Shown: in pieces, positions 1 to 11,568 of the stretch
Numbering within the stretch: position 1 is the first letter of the stretch
How the letters are laid out: every line of letters starts with the position of its first letter
Assembly: GCA_937889515.1 (NCBI GenBank)
Contig: CALAOV010000232.1
Span: 1-45,595, forward strand
Reading direction: 5' to 3'
Length of the DNA: 45,595 nucleotides
Origin: an uncultured Myxococcales bacterium
Lineage (GTDB): Bacteria; Myxococcota_A; Polyangia; Fen-1088
The notes under the pieces: model-generated
Databases searched by the model: none
The model's input: the letters and a program-made list of their open reading frames with translations, nothing else
What the model was told of the DNA's origin: nothing
Made by a program: the position numbers and the translations under genes

Positions 1-336
1 ATGAGGCCCCGCCAGCCACAGCGCCAGCGCCACCGCCACGCCGGCGAGGCCCAGCAGCGCCGGTCGCCAGAGGCGCGGCGCCCGTCGGGGCGCCGCCGGG
101 GACGTTTCCCAGGCCACCAACCTCTCGACCTCCAGCTGCATCCGGCGCACGGCGGCCGGGGCCATCGGTGCCGGTTCGATGCTGCGCAGCCCAGGAACCA
201 GCTCGCGCCAGAGCGCGGCGCGGCTCCGGCAATCGGCGCAGCTCTCGATGTGCGCGTAAACGCGCACGCTCGCCACCGGATCGACGCGGCCGTCGACGAC
301 GTCCACGAAACGCGCCTCGACGTCGGCGCACGTCAT
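1..336 (-). CDS. Anti-sigma factor, zinc-finger type (partial, runs off left edge)
   Basis: Frame open over 112 codons from an ATG at 336 to the window edge; no stop is seen. The N-terminal part carries H-x3-C-x2-C (HIESCADC, residues about 36-43) with an earlier Cys at residue 3, the pattern of the zf-HC2/anti-sigma zinc-binding domain. Around residues 91-110 comes a hydrophobic Leu/Ala/Val stretch that reads as a transmembrane helix, so the protein should hold its sigma factor at the inner membrane. The ATG overlaps the stop of the upstream sigma gene in an ATGA, as expected for a co-translated sigma/anti-sigma pair. The periplasmic part lies outside the window. The family call rests on motif plus context. 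Confidence 0.8.
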   Translation of the reverse strand, partial: MTCADVEARFVDVVDGRVDPVASVRVYAHIESCADCRSRAALWRELVPGLRSIEPAPMAPAAVRRMQLEVERLVAWETSPAAPRRAPRLWRPALLGLAGVAVALALWLAGPH

Positions 337-1004
337 CGGCTGCCCTGCACTTGCGCTTGCAGGCATTCGGCCAGCTCCGGACGGGTCTTGCACCGCCGTT
401 CGATGTGGCGGCGGGCGTCGTGGACGCGCACCTTCACGGCCGCGATGGAGGCATTCAAGATCGCGGCGACCTCTTCCATCGAGTGACCCTCGAGGACATG
501 CAGCACGAAGGCGGACCGCCGTTTGGGGCGCAGCTCGGCCAGCACCCGATCGAGCTGCGCCAGGCCCTCGCGGGCGGCGGCCACCCGCTCGGGTCCCGGC
601 TCCTCGCCGGCCTGTTCGGGGGTCTCGTCGCTCGACAGCGACAACCCAAAGGGCAACCGCCGGCGCTTGGCGTGCAGGGTCACGCGAACCGCGATGCGCG
701 TCAGCCAGGTCGAGAACAGAGCGTCGCCCCGAAAATCCGGCAGCGATCGAAACGCCTCCACGAACGACGTCTGCACTAGATCTTCGACGTCGTGACCCGG
801 GCCCGCCAACCGGTAGATCACCCGATGCACCACCGCGACGTGCGTCCGGAACAGCTCTCGAAACGCCGCGCCGTCGCGCCGCCGCGCCCGCTCGACGAGG
901 TCGGTCATCCCCTCTGCCACGGGACCCGACGAGTCTCGCGCAACGCTCACATCTTCTATAGTGGCGTGCTTACCTGCCGAGGTTAGGAAAAAACGACCGC
1001 TCAT
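333..1004 (-). CDS. ECF-type RNA polymerase sigma factor
   Basis: Sigma-70 family, extracytoplasmic-function type: a region 2 (residues about 38-110, with DLVQTSFVEAFRSLPDF and FSTWLTRIAVRVTLHAKRR for -10 recognition and core binding), a short linker, and region 4 (about 155-205, RSAFVLHVLEGHSMEEVAAIL then VKVRVHDARR) for -35 recognition. The length is usual for the class. Two starts are possible. The ATG at 1004 overlaps the upstream stop (ATGA) but gives about 32 non-homologous N-terminal residues. The ATG at 908 has a purine-rich AGAGGGG before it and fits the family start better; a TATAGA hexamer at 955-960 (minus strand) could be a promoter for it. The gene is followed by an overlapping anti-sigma gene. 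Confidence 0.9.
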   Translation of the reverse strand: MSGRFFLTSAGKHATIEDVSVARDSSGPVAEGMTDLVERARRRDGAAFRELFRTHVAVVHRVIYRLAGPGHDVEDLVQTSFVEAFRSLPDFRGDALFSTWLTRIAVRVTLHAKRRRLPFGLSLSSDETPEQAGEEPGPERVAAAREGLAQLDRVLAELRPKRRSAFVLHVLEGHSMEEVAAILNASIAAVKVRVHDARRHIERRCKTRPELAECLQAQVQGSR

Positions 1005-2083
1005 CGGAAACCTACACCCACCCCTATCGCCACCGTGATTTCGAACCGCGAGGTGTCGAGGATCGGCGTGCCGACCACGTCGTAACGCTGTCCGGCAAGG
1101 ACCGCCAGGGCCTGGCCGCGCGCGAACAGCCAGGTGGCGTCCCAGAGCGCCAGCCGACCCTCGGCCTCCGCACCGAGCGCGGCGATGAGGCTACGCGTGG
1201 AACGAACCGGCACCGCGGTGCTGGACGCCGCGACGGACACCACGGCAGCCTCGGCGCTGGGGCCGAAGAGGACCTCGGCACGCTTTCGGGTCAGGTTCAG
1301 GCGCGCCGAGGCGAAGATCGGAACGATCGAGGCCACCGCCTCCACGCCTCCCCCTTCGGCCCGGATCGAGCTCAGGACCGCCGAGCCCAGCGTCAGATCG
1401 AGGCGGTGGCCGAGCCGCGCGACCGCCGTCGCCGCCAACCCCTGGAGCGCAGGGCCGTCTATCGGAAACGCCATCACGAGATACCCGGCCTCGAGCGCCA
1501 ACCTGCCCGACCCACGCCGGGACTCTCCAGCTGCCCCGCCGACGGAGCTCGGCAGCGTGACGATCTGCGGGGGCTCCGCCGGCGACATCTTCCGCGACGA
1601 CGGCGGGCTCCGGGCGGCGTTCGCGCCCTCCGACACGAAGCGGTCGACCGCCGAGCCCGGCGTCATCTGATCGCGCGCCTCCGACAGCGTCGAACGCAAA
1701 ATCGCCTGAATCTTGAGCGCCAGCGAGCGGTACAGATCCTCGTCGCGGGCGGGCCGCGGCACCGTCGCCACCAGCGCCTTCTCGGTCGCCAGATCCATGA
1801 TCTCGATCTCGATGGTCCCCGGTGCCACCCGTTCCACCCGCACGACGGCGACGGCGCGCACCGCCTCGCCGAGGCGCCGGGCATCCGCCAGCTCGTTTCT
1901 CAGATCGGCCGAGGTCCCCGCCGCAGCCGCGTCGACGCGAATCCCGTACTCGTCCAGATACGATCGCAGCGCATCCGCCAGCCGCTGCGGATCCAGCGGC
2001 GCGCTGGCGGTCACCACGACGTTGTCGGGCATTTGCATCCGCAGGAGCAACAGCAGCGGCAACGCCAAGAAAGGAGCGATCAC
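1001..2083 (-). CDS. Hypothetical exported protein upstream of an ECF sigma factor
   Basis: 360 residues from a GTG start. The N-terminal 15 residues are hydrophobic (FLALPLLLLLRM) and look like a signal peptide or anchor. Residues about 20-145 form an alpha/beta segment, then a Ser/Pro/Gly-rich linker (150-195), then a C-terminal half (200-360) of alternating small and hydrophobic residues with Gly repeats ending in VAIGVGVGFR, reminiscent of a beta-barrel or beta-rich envelope domain. I recognise no family. Its stop overlaps the sigma-factor start by four bases, so it is the first gene of a three-gene translationally coupled operon and may be a sensor or target of that sigma system. That role is inference from position only. 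Confidence 0.65.
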   Translation of the reverse strand: MIAPFLALPLLLLLRMQMPDNVVVTASAPLDPQRLADALRSYLDEYGIRVDAAAAGTSADLRNELADARRLGEAVRAVAVVRVERVAPGTIEIEIMDLATEKALVATVPRPARDEDLYRSLALKIQAILRSTLSEARDQMTPGSAVDRFVSEGANAARSPPSSRKMSPAEPPQIVTLPSSVGGAAGESRRGSGRLALEAGYLVMAFPIDGPALQGLAATAVARLGHRLDLTLGSAVLSSIRAEGGGVEAVASIVPIFASARLNLTRKRAEVLFGPSAEAAVVSVAASSTAVPVRSTRSLIAALGAEAEGRLALWDATWLFARGQALAVLAGQRYDVVGTPILDTSRFEITVAIGVGVGFR

Positions 2084-2089
2084 CCCTCC

Positions 2090-2095
2090 ATACTA
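2090..2095 (-). promoter_or_regulatory. -10-like hexamer for a leaderless start (TAGTAT)
   Basis: On the minus strand TAGTAT ends exactly six bases before the GTG at 2083. The six bases between are GGAGGG, which abut the start codon and leave no room for normal Shine-Dalgarno spacing. The pattern fits the leaderless series described in the findings. Confidence 0.4.
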
Positions 2096-2166
2096 TCGGC
2101 CGCTCAACCGAGTCGCTCGGATATCGTCGCCGCACGATCGTTCGCGACGATTCGTTGCGAAAGAAC

Positions 2167-2382
2167 CTAACCTCCGCGCGAGACGCGCTTCTGTGGGACC
2201 TTGCCGCCGGCGCGGCGGGCTTCCGACAGTCCGATGGCGATGGCCTGTTCGCGGCTGGTGACCTTCTTGCCCGACCCTCCCGAGCGCAGGGTGCCGTGCT
2301 TTCGCTCGTGCATGGTCTTCGCGACCTTCTGGCCGGCTGTCTTCCCGTAGCGTCTCGAAGTCGCTCTTTTGCTGGTCGGCAT
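2167..2382 (-). CDS. DUF6496 family small basic protein
   Basis: 71 residues, strongly basic. It carries the KTMHERKHGTLRSGGSG and EQAIAIGLSEARRAG segments (about residues 22-58) typical of the DUF6496 family: small proteins with a conserved KxGxLxSGS...QAIAIALSEAR pattern. The function is unknown; the composition suggests nucleic-acid association. The start has a good Shine-Dalgarno (AGGAGA, about six bases upstream). It is divergent from topoisomerase IB across about 200 bp and 83 bp upstream of the sigma operon on the same strand. I see no promoter hexamers I would defend. Confidence 0.75.
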   Translation of the reverse strand: MPTSKRATSRRYGKTAGQKVAKTMHERKHGTLRSGGSGKKVTSREQAIAIGLSEARRAGGKVPQKRVSRGG

Positions 2383-2585
2383 GTCGTTCTCCTCTGTCCT
2401 TTGTCCTTCAACGCGAATGCACTTCCCTGGCCACCGGGCGACGGCGTTCTTCCCCGCGCCGCCGCCGCGCGCCGATTCGAGTGCGTAACTCGGAAGTCTC
2501 GCGCGTTACGAACGGCAGGCAGATAGAGCTCATCCGACCATTCCCGGAGGCCGGCTCCATTCTTGCGTGTACCCAGCGGCACACC

Positions 2586-3830
2586 ATGCGAGCTCAACAG
2601 ACACGGGTGCCCACGTCGGTCCCCACCGAGAACGATCCCCTGGTAGCGGCTCGAGCGGCCGGGCTGCACCACGTGGACGATCGCCGACCGGGCCTCAGCC
2701 GGCGCGCCACCGGGAAGACCACCCGGGTGGGCAAGCGCTTCAGCCCCGAATTTGCGATCCACGACCATTCCGGGCGGCGCCTGCACGACGAGAGCACGCT
2801 GGCCCGGGTTCGGGCGCTGGCCATTCCGCCCGCCTGGAAGGACGTTTGGATCTGTCCCCAGCCGAACGGACATCTGCAGGCAACCGGTCGGGATGCGCGC
2901 GGCCGCAAACAGTACCGCTACCACCCGCGCTGGCGCGAGGAACGCGACGGCACCAAATACGGGCGGATGATCCAGTTCGCGAGCCTGTTGCCCGCGCTCC
3001 GCCGCCGGGTGGCCGCCGACCTGGCACGCCCGGGATTGCCGCGACCCAAGGTACTCGCCACGGTGGTCAAGCTCCTGGAGACGACGTTCATCCGAGTCGG
3101 CAACGAAGAGTACGCGCGGAGCAACCGCTCCTTCGGCCTCACCACGCTCGAGGATCGCCACGTCGACTTTTGCCGGGGGGTGGCCCGCTTTCACTTTCGC
3201 GGCAAGAGCGGCGTCTTCCACCAGGTGGCGGTCGAGGATCCCGCGCTGGCGCGCATCGTTCGCCAGTGTCGCGATCTTCCCGGGCAGGAGCTGTTCCAAT
3301 ACCGGGATGGGGACGGGCACGCGCAGACCATCGATTCGACGGACGTGAACGTCTACATCCACCGGGAGATGGGCGACGGGTTTACCGCCAAGGACTTCCG
3401 GACCTGGGCTGGGACCGTGCTGGCGGCGGTCGCGCTGAATGCGATCGGGACCGAGTCTGTCGGGCGGCCGGGCCGCCGACGCACCGGCGCGGGGCAAGCG
3501 CGGACCAAGGACGTCGCACGCGCCGTCGCGGAGGTCGCCGCGCGGCTTCGAAACACGCCGACGGTCTGCCGAAAGTGCTACATCCACCCGGCGGTGCTCG
3601 CCGCGTACACCGACGGAACGCTGACCCTCCCGGCGGCGGCGACGGGAACCCAGGCGAAGCGCCGGTCCGGCAGACGGACCGGCGGCGCGCTGCGCCCGGA
3701 GGAGGCCGCGGTCCTGGCGCTGTTGCGCCGCCAGGTCGAAAACGACAAGCCTCGGAAAAATCGGCCCACGGCGCTAGGCACCCTGCTGCGCCGATCCATC
3801 CAGCTTGAACGCCAGGCGATCGCGGCCTAG
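2586..3830 (+). CDS. DNA topoisomerase IB (eukaryotic/poxvirus type)
   Basis: Relaxes supercoiled DNA by transient single-strand cleavage through a 3'-phosphotyrosine. With the ATG at 2586 the protein has 414 residues. The N-terminal domain has the family signature GHLQATGRDARGRKQYRYH (95-113). Catalytic residues visible by position are Arg170 in FIRVGNEEYA, Lys207 in FRGKSG, Arg272 in KDFRTWAG and the nucleophile Tyr332 in CYIHPAVL. An upstream in-frame ATG at 2481 adds 35 residues without homology and is less likely. The C-terminal 80 residues are basic. It lies divergent to DUF6496 and convergent with the Cys-rich lipoprotein, so it is probably monocistronic. Confident family call. Confidence 0.95.
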   Translation: MRAQQTRVPTSVPTENDPLVAARAAGLHHVDDRRPGLSRRATGKTTRVGKRFSPEFAIHDHSGRRLHDESTLARVRALAIPPAWKDVWICPQPNGHLQATGRDARGRKQYRYHPRWREERDGTKYGRMIQFASLLPALRRRVAADLARPGLPRPKVLATVVKLLETTFIRVGNEEYARSNRSFGLTTLEDRHVDFCRGVARFHFRGKSGVFHQVAVEDPALARIVRQCRDLPGQELFQYRDGDGHAQTIDSTDVNVYIHREMGDGFTAKDFRTWAGTVLAAVALNAIGTESVGRPGRRRTGAGQARTKDVARAVAEVAARLRNTPTVCRKCYIHPAVLAAYTDGTLTLPAAATGTQAKRRSGRRTGGALRPEEAAVLALLRRQVENDKPRKNRPTALGTLLRRSIQLERQAIAA

Positions 3831-3952
3831 CGCCGGCTCACCTGAAGAACCCGCCCGGTCGCGCTTCCGCTCCTCGTCCGTGAGCTGCGCGGCACCGGCA
3901 GAGCCGACGCCCTACCTGCCGTCGGTCTCGCCGGTCCAGCGCGTTCGGCCGG

Positions 3953-5353
3953 CTACGGGCAGGTCGCCATGCCGTTCATGAACGCACAGGTTCCCGTCGT
4001 GCAGGTCCGCATCGCGACGGCTCCCATCCCGCAGCAGGTCTGACCCGAGCCGCCGCAGGCCTGGCAGGTCGTTCCGCCGCCGGCGGTAGCGGCCGCGCAC
4101 TGGAAGCCCGTGTTGCAGGTGGCGGCTCCGCCGGCGGTTGCCGCCGCGCAGCACCGCTGATCCATTGCGCCACAGGGATCGCAGACGGCGGCTGCTCCGC
4201 CGCCGCCGGCGTTCGAGCAGGTGAAGCCGGTGTCGCAGGTGCCACCGGCTCCGCCGCAACAGGGGCCGCCCGACGCGCCGCAGGCCACGCACATCCCGCC
4301 GCCCGCGCCCATGCAGGTGCCACCCGTCTGACAGACCGCCCCCGCGCAGCAGGCGTCGCCAATCGCGCCGCAGGCCACGCAGGTCCGTGGCATGCCCACG
4401 CCCGGGTTGGCGCAGCCGAAGCCCGCGTTGCAAGTATTCCCCGCGCAACAGGCGTCGCCGCTGGCACCGCAAGGCTCACAGGAGTCGGCGCCGCCGGTGA
4501 CAGCCTGGCAGGAGAGGCCCGAGCCGCATTGGTTGGCGGCCGCGCCAGCGCAGCAGGCGTCGTTGACCGCGCCGCAGGCCATGCACGTCCCCCCCGTGCA
4601 ATGGGCGCCGGGAGCGGTGCAGTTCATTCCCGTACAACAGGTCTCGGTGAGACCCCCGCAGACTGTGCCGCCCGGCGTCTCGCAGGAACCGTTGGTGCAA
4701 GTTCCAGCGGCCATGCCACCGACCCGGCAGGTCGCCGCGTTGGCCGTACAGGTTCCCCCCGTGCAGCAACCCCCGTTGTTGCAGGTGTTCGCCGCGCAGC
4801 AGGCCTGTCCGGTGCCGCCGCAGGTGGTCCCGGTGGTTCCGCCCGTGCCGGTGGTTCCGGCGGTACCGGTGGTGCCGGCGGTGCCGGTGGTTCCCGCCCG
4901 TCCTCCGGCCCCTGCCCCGCCCGCGGCTCCGCCGGCGCCTGTTGTCCCGGCATGCCCTCTGGCGCCCGCTGGCCCTCCCGTTCCGGCGGTGCCCGTCGTC
5001 CCGGCATGCCCACCCGTTCCGGCGGTGCCCGTCGTCCCCGCGGTGCCCGTCGTTCCGGCGGTGCCCGTCGTCCCGGCACGCCCACCCGTTCCGGCGGTGC
5101 CCGTCGTCCCGGCGGTGCCCGTCGTTCCCGCGGTGCCCGTCGTTCCCGCGGTGCCCGTCGTTCCCGCGGTGCCCGTCGTCCCGGCTGCCCCGCCGCCAGA
5201 TCCGGAGTGGCCACCCGCCGCTCCGCCGTGTCCCGCCGAGCCTGAGGTCCCACCGGCAGCACTGCCCCCGGTACCGCTACCGCCGCCGCTACTGCCGCAA
5301 CCGAGGGCGCCGATCAGAATCGCTGCCGCGAACAACCTCTTCGTACGGGTCAT
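3953..5353 (-). CDS. Cys-rich, Gly/Thr/Ala-repeat surface lipoprotein
   Basis: 466 residues. A type II signal peptide ends in lipobox IGALGC with acylated Cys19. Residues 22-56 are Gly/Ser-rich; 58-175 are a low-complexity GTAGTT-type hexapeptide repeat. From residue 178 the protein is Cys-rich, with an irregular first part (to about 255) and then six tandem modules of about 30-40 residues (from Cys257 to the end), each C-x2-C-x6-CC-x(3-10)-C-x4/5-C, e.g. [12 protein letters not shown]. The even, paired cysteines imply a disulfide-stabilised extracellular rod held off the membrane by the repeat tether. A purine-rich AAGGGGG Shine-Dalgarno precedes the ATG. Similar architectures are common in Myxococcota; the function is unknown, with adhesion or cell-surface structure plausible. 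Confidence 0.85.
   Translation of the reverse strand: MTRTKRLFAAAILIGALGCGSSGGGSGTGGSAAGGTSGSAGHGGAAGGHSGSGGGAAGTTGTAGTTGTAGTTGTAGTTGTAGTTGTAGTGGRAGTTGTAGTTGTAGTTGTAGTGGHAGTTGTAGTGGPAGARGHAGTTGAGGAAGGAGAGGRAGTTGTAGTTGTAGTTGTGGTTGTTCGGTGQACCAANTCNNGGCCTGGTCTANAATCRVGGMAAGTCTNGSCETPGGTVCGGLTETCCTGMNCTAPGAHCTGGTCMACGAVNDACCAGAAANQCGSGLSCQAVTGGADSCEPCGASGDACCAGNTCNAGFGCANPGVGMPRTCVACGAIGDACCAGAVCQTGGTCMGAGGGMCVACGASGGPCCGGAGGTCDTGFTCSNAGGGGAAAVCDPCGAMDQRCCAAATAGGAATCNTGFQCAAATAGGGTTCQACGGSGQTCCGMGAVAMRTCTTGTCAFMNGMATCP
4829..5182. repeat. 18-bp tandem repeat tract inside lipoprotein gene
   Basis: Imperfect tandem repeats of 18 bp (plus strand unit GCGGTGCCCGTCGTTCCC and variants) encode the GTAGTT hexapeptides on the minus strand. 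The array is interrupted around 4890-4975 and is most regular at 5030-5180. Because 18 is a multiple of three, unit gain or loss keeps the reading frame. The repeats also hold the antisense frame open, giving a long spurious ORF. Confidence 0.85.
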
Positions 5354-5417
5354 GGGATCCCCCTTCGAGAAAACTGTGGCCGCCCAATTGGTGCCCCGGA
5401 ACCGCCAGGGTCACCGA

Positions 5418-5446
5418 AAAATCGACATTTATCTGACGCGCGTCAA
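5418..5446 (-). promoter_or_regulatory. Possible promoter and 12-bp palindrome upstream of Cys-rich lipoprotein
   Basis: On the minus strand TTGACG (5446-5441), 17 bases, GATTTT (5423-5418) could be a sigma-70-type promoter for the lipoprotein that starts at 5353. The perfect palindrome TGACGCGCGTCA (5434-5445) overlaps the -35 element and could be an operator. The -10 match is weak. Confidence 0.3.
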
Positions 5447-5493
5447 GGGAAAATCGTCCGACGCCAGATTGGCTGAGGTTGGCATCGTTCTCA

Positions 5494-5509
5494 GCCCCGC
5501 GGCAGGGGC
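5494..5509 (-). terminator. GC hairpin after the glutaredoxin-like gene
   Basis: GCCCC-GCGGCA-GGGGC gives a five-pair perfect stem starting five bases after the stop of the upstream minus-strand gene. There is no following T tract, so if it acts in termination it is not a classical intrinsic terminator. Confidence 0.3.
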
Positions 5510-5513
5510 GGCG

Positions 5514-5978
5514 TTACGACGGTCCGAAGACGCGGCGTTTGAGGTCGCCCTGGACGTCGAGCTGGGTCAGCTCTTCGAAGCCACCCACCGGCGTGCCGGC
5601 GATCACGACGATCGGGAATTCCTCGCGCTTGGCGGCGGTGATGACCCAGGAGCGCTCGGCCTCGTCGTTGGCGACGTCGAGGAGGCTGAACTTGATGTCG
5701 CGGGCTTTCAGCAGCTCCTCCACCTTGGTCTTGGTGCGGTGGTCCTTGCCGTCGAAGTAGAGGATCACCGGCGCCTGTTCGCGCACCGCCGGCGTGACCA
5801 CGACGCTGCTAGGCAAATGATCCTCGGTGGCGTCGTGCGCGCGGATCGGCTTGCCGAGGAGATCGTTGACCGTATTGGCCACCTCGCGTACCCGCCGCAC
5901 CAGCGGGCCGTCGGATTCGCTCTCTTCCAGGCCTCGGTGTGCGAGGGCGCGCAGCTTCTCGGTGATGACGTTCAGCAT
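5514..5978 (-). CDS. Glutaredoxin-fold protein lacking all cysteines
   Basis: 154 residues. Residues about 70-152 follow the glutaredoxin pattern: beta strand PVILYF, helix, strand IKFSLLDV, the cis-Pro region EEFPIVVIAG and the GGFEEL-LD-GDL motif that binds glutathione or partners in monothiol glutaredoxins. Where the CxxC or CGFS active site should be, the sequence reads FDGKDHRTKTK; the protein has no Cys at all. Thiol redox chemistry is therefore excluded, and a binding or scaffold role is more likely. The N-terminal 65 residues are charged and helical. It is the last gene after the activase/dehydratase pair, separated by a terminator-like hairpin, so its expression may be attenuated. 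Fold call good, role unknown. Confidence 0.75.
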   Translation of the reverse strand: MLNVITEKLRALAHRGLEESESDGPLVRRVREVANTVNDLLGKPIRAHDATEDHLPSSVVVTPAVREQAPVILYFDGKDHRTKTKVEELLKARDIKFSLLDVANDEAERSWVITAAKREEFPIVVIAGTPVGGFEELTQLDVQGDLKRRVFGPS

Positions 5979-5994
5979 GTTGGGACCAGGTGAT

Positions 5995-6035
5995 GAAAAA
6001 GAAACGTCCCGCGGCAGAAGACAGCCGCGAGACGT
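5995..6035 (-). terminator. Intrinsic-terminator-like hairpin between dehydratase-like and glutaredoxin-like genes
   Basis: Arms 6004-6015 and 6024-6035 pair as ACGTC-(mismatch)-CGCGGC with GCCGCG-(mismatch)-GACGT around an 8-base loop. Reading on the minus strand, the stem is followed by TTCTTTTTC, a U-rich run in a GC-rich genome. It begins 25 bp after the stop at 6060 and ends upstream of the next start at 5978, so it could end or attenuate the operon transcript. Confidence 0.6.
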
Positions 6036-6059
6036 CGCTTCGGTTGATGGACCGGGAGG

Positions 6060-7832
6060 CTAGTTGGCCGTCGCGGCGACGCGCGCGTCGGCCGATCCGG
6101 TCTCGGCCGCGCTGGCGGTCTTGGATCCGCGCTGCAGCAGCCGCTTGGTGAAGTCGATGACCTTGCCGGTGCGGGTCTTCTTGAGGTCCGCCACCACGTG
6201 CTGCACCAGGTTGGCCGCCGAGCTGGCGACCGATCCGTGGCGCGGGTAGAAGAGCGACGAGCCGCGCCAGTTCTTGGCCTTCAGGTACTCACGCAGCTCG
6301 GCCACCGTGAGGCCGTTCTTCTCGAGCTCGCTCTGGTACTCGGCGCGCGCCGCGAGGCGCGCCTTGAAGAGCATCATCTGCACGCGCGAGTAGACGTTCA
6401 CGGCACCGTCGCCGTTGGTCTCGATCGGGCAGAAGATCCCCTGCGGGTACTTCTCGGTGATCATCGACTGGACGCCATCGGAGACGCCGGCCGACGGCAT
6501 GCAGCCGAACGGCTTGACCGACAGGGTCATGGTCGCCTTGGCCTTGGCGATGTTGAGGATCAGCTTGCCGACCTCCATGTGCCCTTCGCCACCGCGCAGG
6601 TGGTTGTTGTAGTAGGGCGCCGCCGCCTCGGCTACCGTGTCCATGTCGGCCAGGTGAACGTCGTGCAGGCCCATGATGTGGCCGACGCCGTAGAAGGTTC
6701 CTTTGATGGCGTGCTTGGCCAGCCACAGCATCAGCAGCTTCTTGCGGACGTTCACGCCCGCCAGACCCTTGCGCGACTTGTCCTCGCCGCGCAGGACCAT
6801 CCGCTGCTGCGTGTCCCAGGTCTGCTCCCAGATCATGAAGAGGATCCAGGCCGTGACCGGCTGGATGTCGCACTCGGCGCCCTCTTGCTCCAGGAACTTC
6901 TGCAGGCCGTAGTTGCCGTCGCCCTCGGTCGTCATCGCCCAGAACTCGCCGATGATCGAGACCTTCGGTTTGACGATGGAGCGGTCGACCCTCACATTCA
7001 TGAGGTTGCGGCGGGTCTGGATCATGGCCCATAGCAACGACTTCTCCTTCGGGCTCGAGAACGCGTCGTGGATCAGCTTCTTCGAGGCCTCGATCGCCGC
7101 GTTGGTCGATCCCGGCACCACCTCGTAAGGGCGGATGCGGTAGCCGACCATGTTCAATACGTCGCCGAGGAGAATCGCCTTGAGCATCACCTTGAAGAAC
7201 TCGGGGTTCATCTTCAGGCCCTGCTCGTCGCCGGTGGCCTGCTTGAGCCCCCCCTGCTGCTGGAACAGGAGGACCCGGAAGCCCTCGAAGCCCGAATCGC
7301 GGAGTGCCTTGCGGTACTCGGTGACGTAGGTGCCGAATCGGCAGGGGCCGCAGGCGCCGGCGGTCACGAAGACGTAGTTCTCGATGATGTCCTTGACCGG
7401 CACCTTCTGGTCGTCGCGCAGCCAGGTGACGTACTTGATCAGGTTGCCGACGGTGAAGTAGGTCGGGTTGCACTGCCCGCGGTTGCCGAACTCCTTGCCG
7501 AAGGTCAGCGCCGAGTTGTCGGGCACGTCGATCGCCTTGACCTTGTATCCGATGCCGCGGAGCGCGCCTTGAAGGAACAGGTCGTGCGCCATGGTCAGAC
7601 CGGAGATGAGCAGCGTGGTGTGCGCGCGCTGACCGCCGGTGAAGGTGGTCGGGTTGTCGTCGCGCCAGTGCTCCTTGCCGGCCTCGAGGCCGAGGGCGGC
7701 CATCTGCTCGATCTCGAACTTCTTGAGCTCGGCTTCGACGTCGATGTCGACGTTGGCGGCGTCGCCGAGAACCGGGAGCCGCTTGCGGCTGGTGTCAGTC
7801 TGAGTCTCGATCGTCTTCACTTGCGTTTCCAA
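6060..7832 (-). CDS. 2-hydroxyacyl-CoA dehydratase D-component-like Fe-S protein
   Basis: 590 residues related to the HGD-D/BcrB-BcrC family, the catalytic partner of ATP-driven activases (hydroxyacyl-CoA dehydratases, benzoyl-CoA reductases, double-cubane cluster proteins). Candidate Fe-S ligands are Cys121 (GQCNPTYF), the CGPC pair at 161/164, Cys321, Cys444 (KPFGCMPSAGVSDG) and Cys468 (GIFCPIETNGDG). The start is TTG: GGAGGA lies six bases upstream and no better start fits, so the ribosome site decides it. It sits 30 bp after the activase gene. In related bacteria these domains are often one long polypeptide; here the catalytic part is a separate gene. The substrate cannot be told: reduction of an acyl-CoA or of a small molecule are both possible. 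Confidence 0.8.
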   Translation of the reverse strand: METQVKTIETQTDTSRKRLPVLGDAANVDIDVEAELKKFEIEQMAALGLEAGKEHWRDDNPTTFTGGQRAHTTLLISGLTMAHDLFLQGALRGIGYKVKAIDVPDNSALTFGKEFGNRGQCNPTYFTVGNLIKYVTWLRDDQKVPVKDIIENYVFVTAGACGPCRFGTYVTEYRKALRDSGFEGFRVLLFQQQGGLKQATGDEQGLKMNPEFFKVMLKAILLGDVLNMVGYRIRPYEVVPGSTNAAIEASKKLIHDAFSSPKEKSLLWAMIQTRRNLMNVRVDRSIVKPKVSIIGEFWAMTTEGDGNYGLQKFLEQEGAECDIQPVTAWILFMIWEQTWDTQQRMVLRGEDKSRKGLAGVNVRKKLLMLWLAKHAIKGTFYGVGHIMGLHDVHLADMDTVAEAAAPYYNNHLRGGEGHMEVGKLILNIAKAKATMTLSVKPFGCMPSAGVSDGVQSMITEKYPQGIFCPIETNGDGAVNVYSRVQMMLFKARLAARAEYQSELEKNGLTVAELREYLKAKNWRGSSLFYPRHGSVASSAANLVQHVVADLKKTRTGKVIDFTKRLLQRGSKTASAAETGSADARVAATAN

Positions 7833-7862
7833 TGTGATCCTCCGTCCGAGTTTCGGTTCCGG

Positions 7863-11549
<3,687 letters not shown>

Positions 11550-11568
11550 GCATGCTCCTTTGCAAGGA

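Noticed and set aside
1191..3587. 798-codon minus-strand frame spanning several genes
   Set aside because: Arg/Gly/Pro-rich composition typical of a GC shadow; it runs across the hypothetical, DUF6496 and topoisomerase IB genes, all with clear support in other frames.
4829..5182. CRISPR-like periodic repeats
   Set aside because: The unit is 18 bp, contiguous without unique spacers, and codes for a hexapeptide repeat in a lipoprotein. No cas gene is nearby.
4392..5993. 533-codon open frame on the plus strand, rich in PVVPAVP repeats
   Set aside because: It is antisense to the Cys-rich lipoprotein and the glutaredoxin-like gene. The frame is kept open by the 18-bp repeats and high GC; there is no domain, signal peptide or ribosome site.
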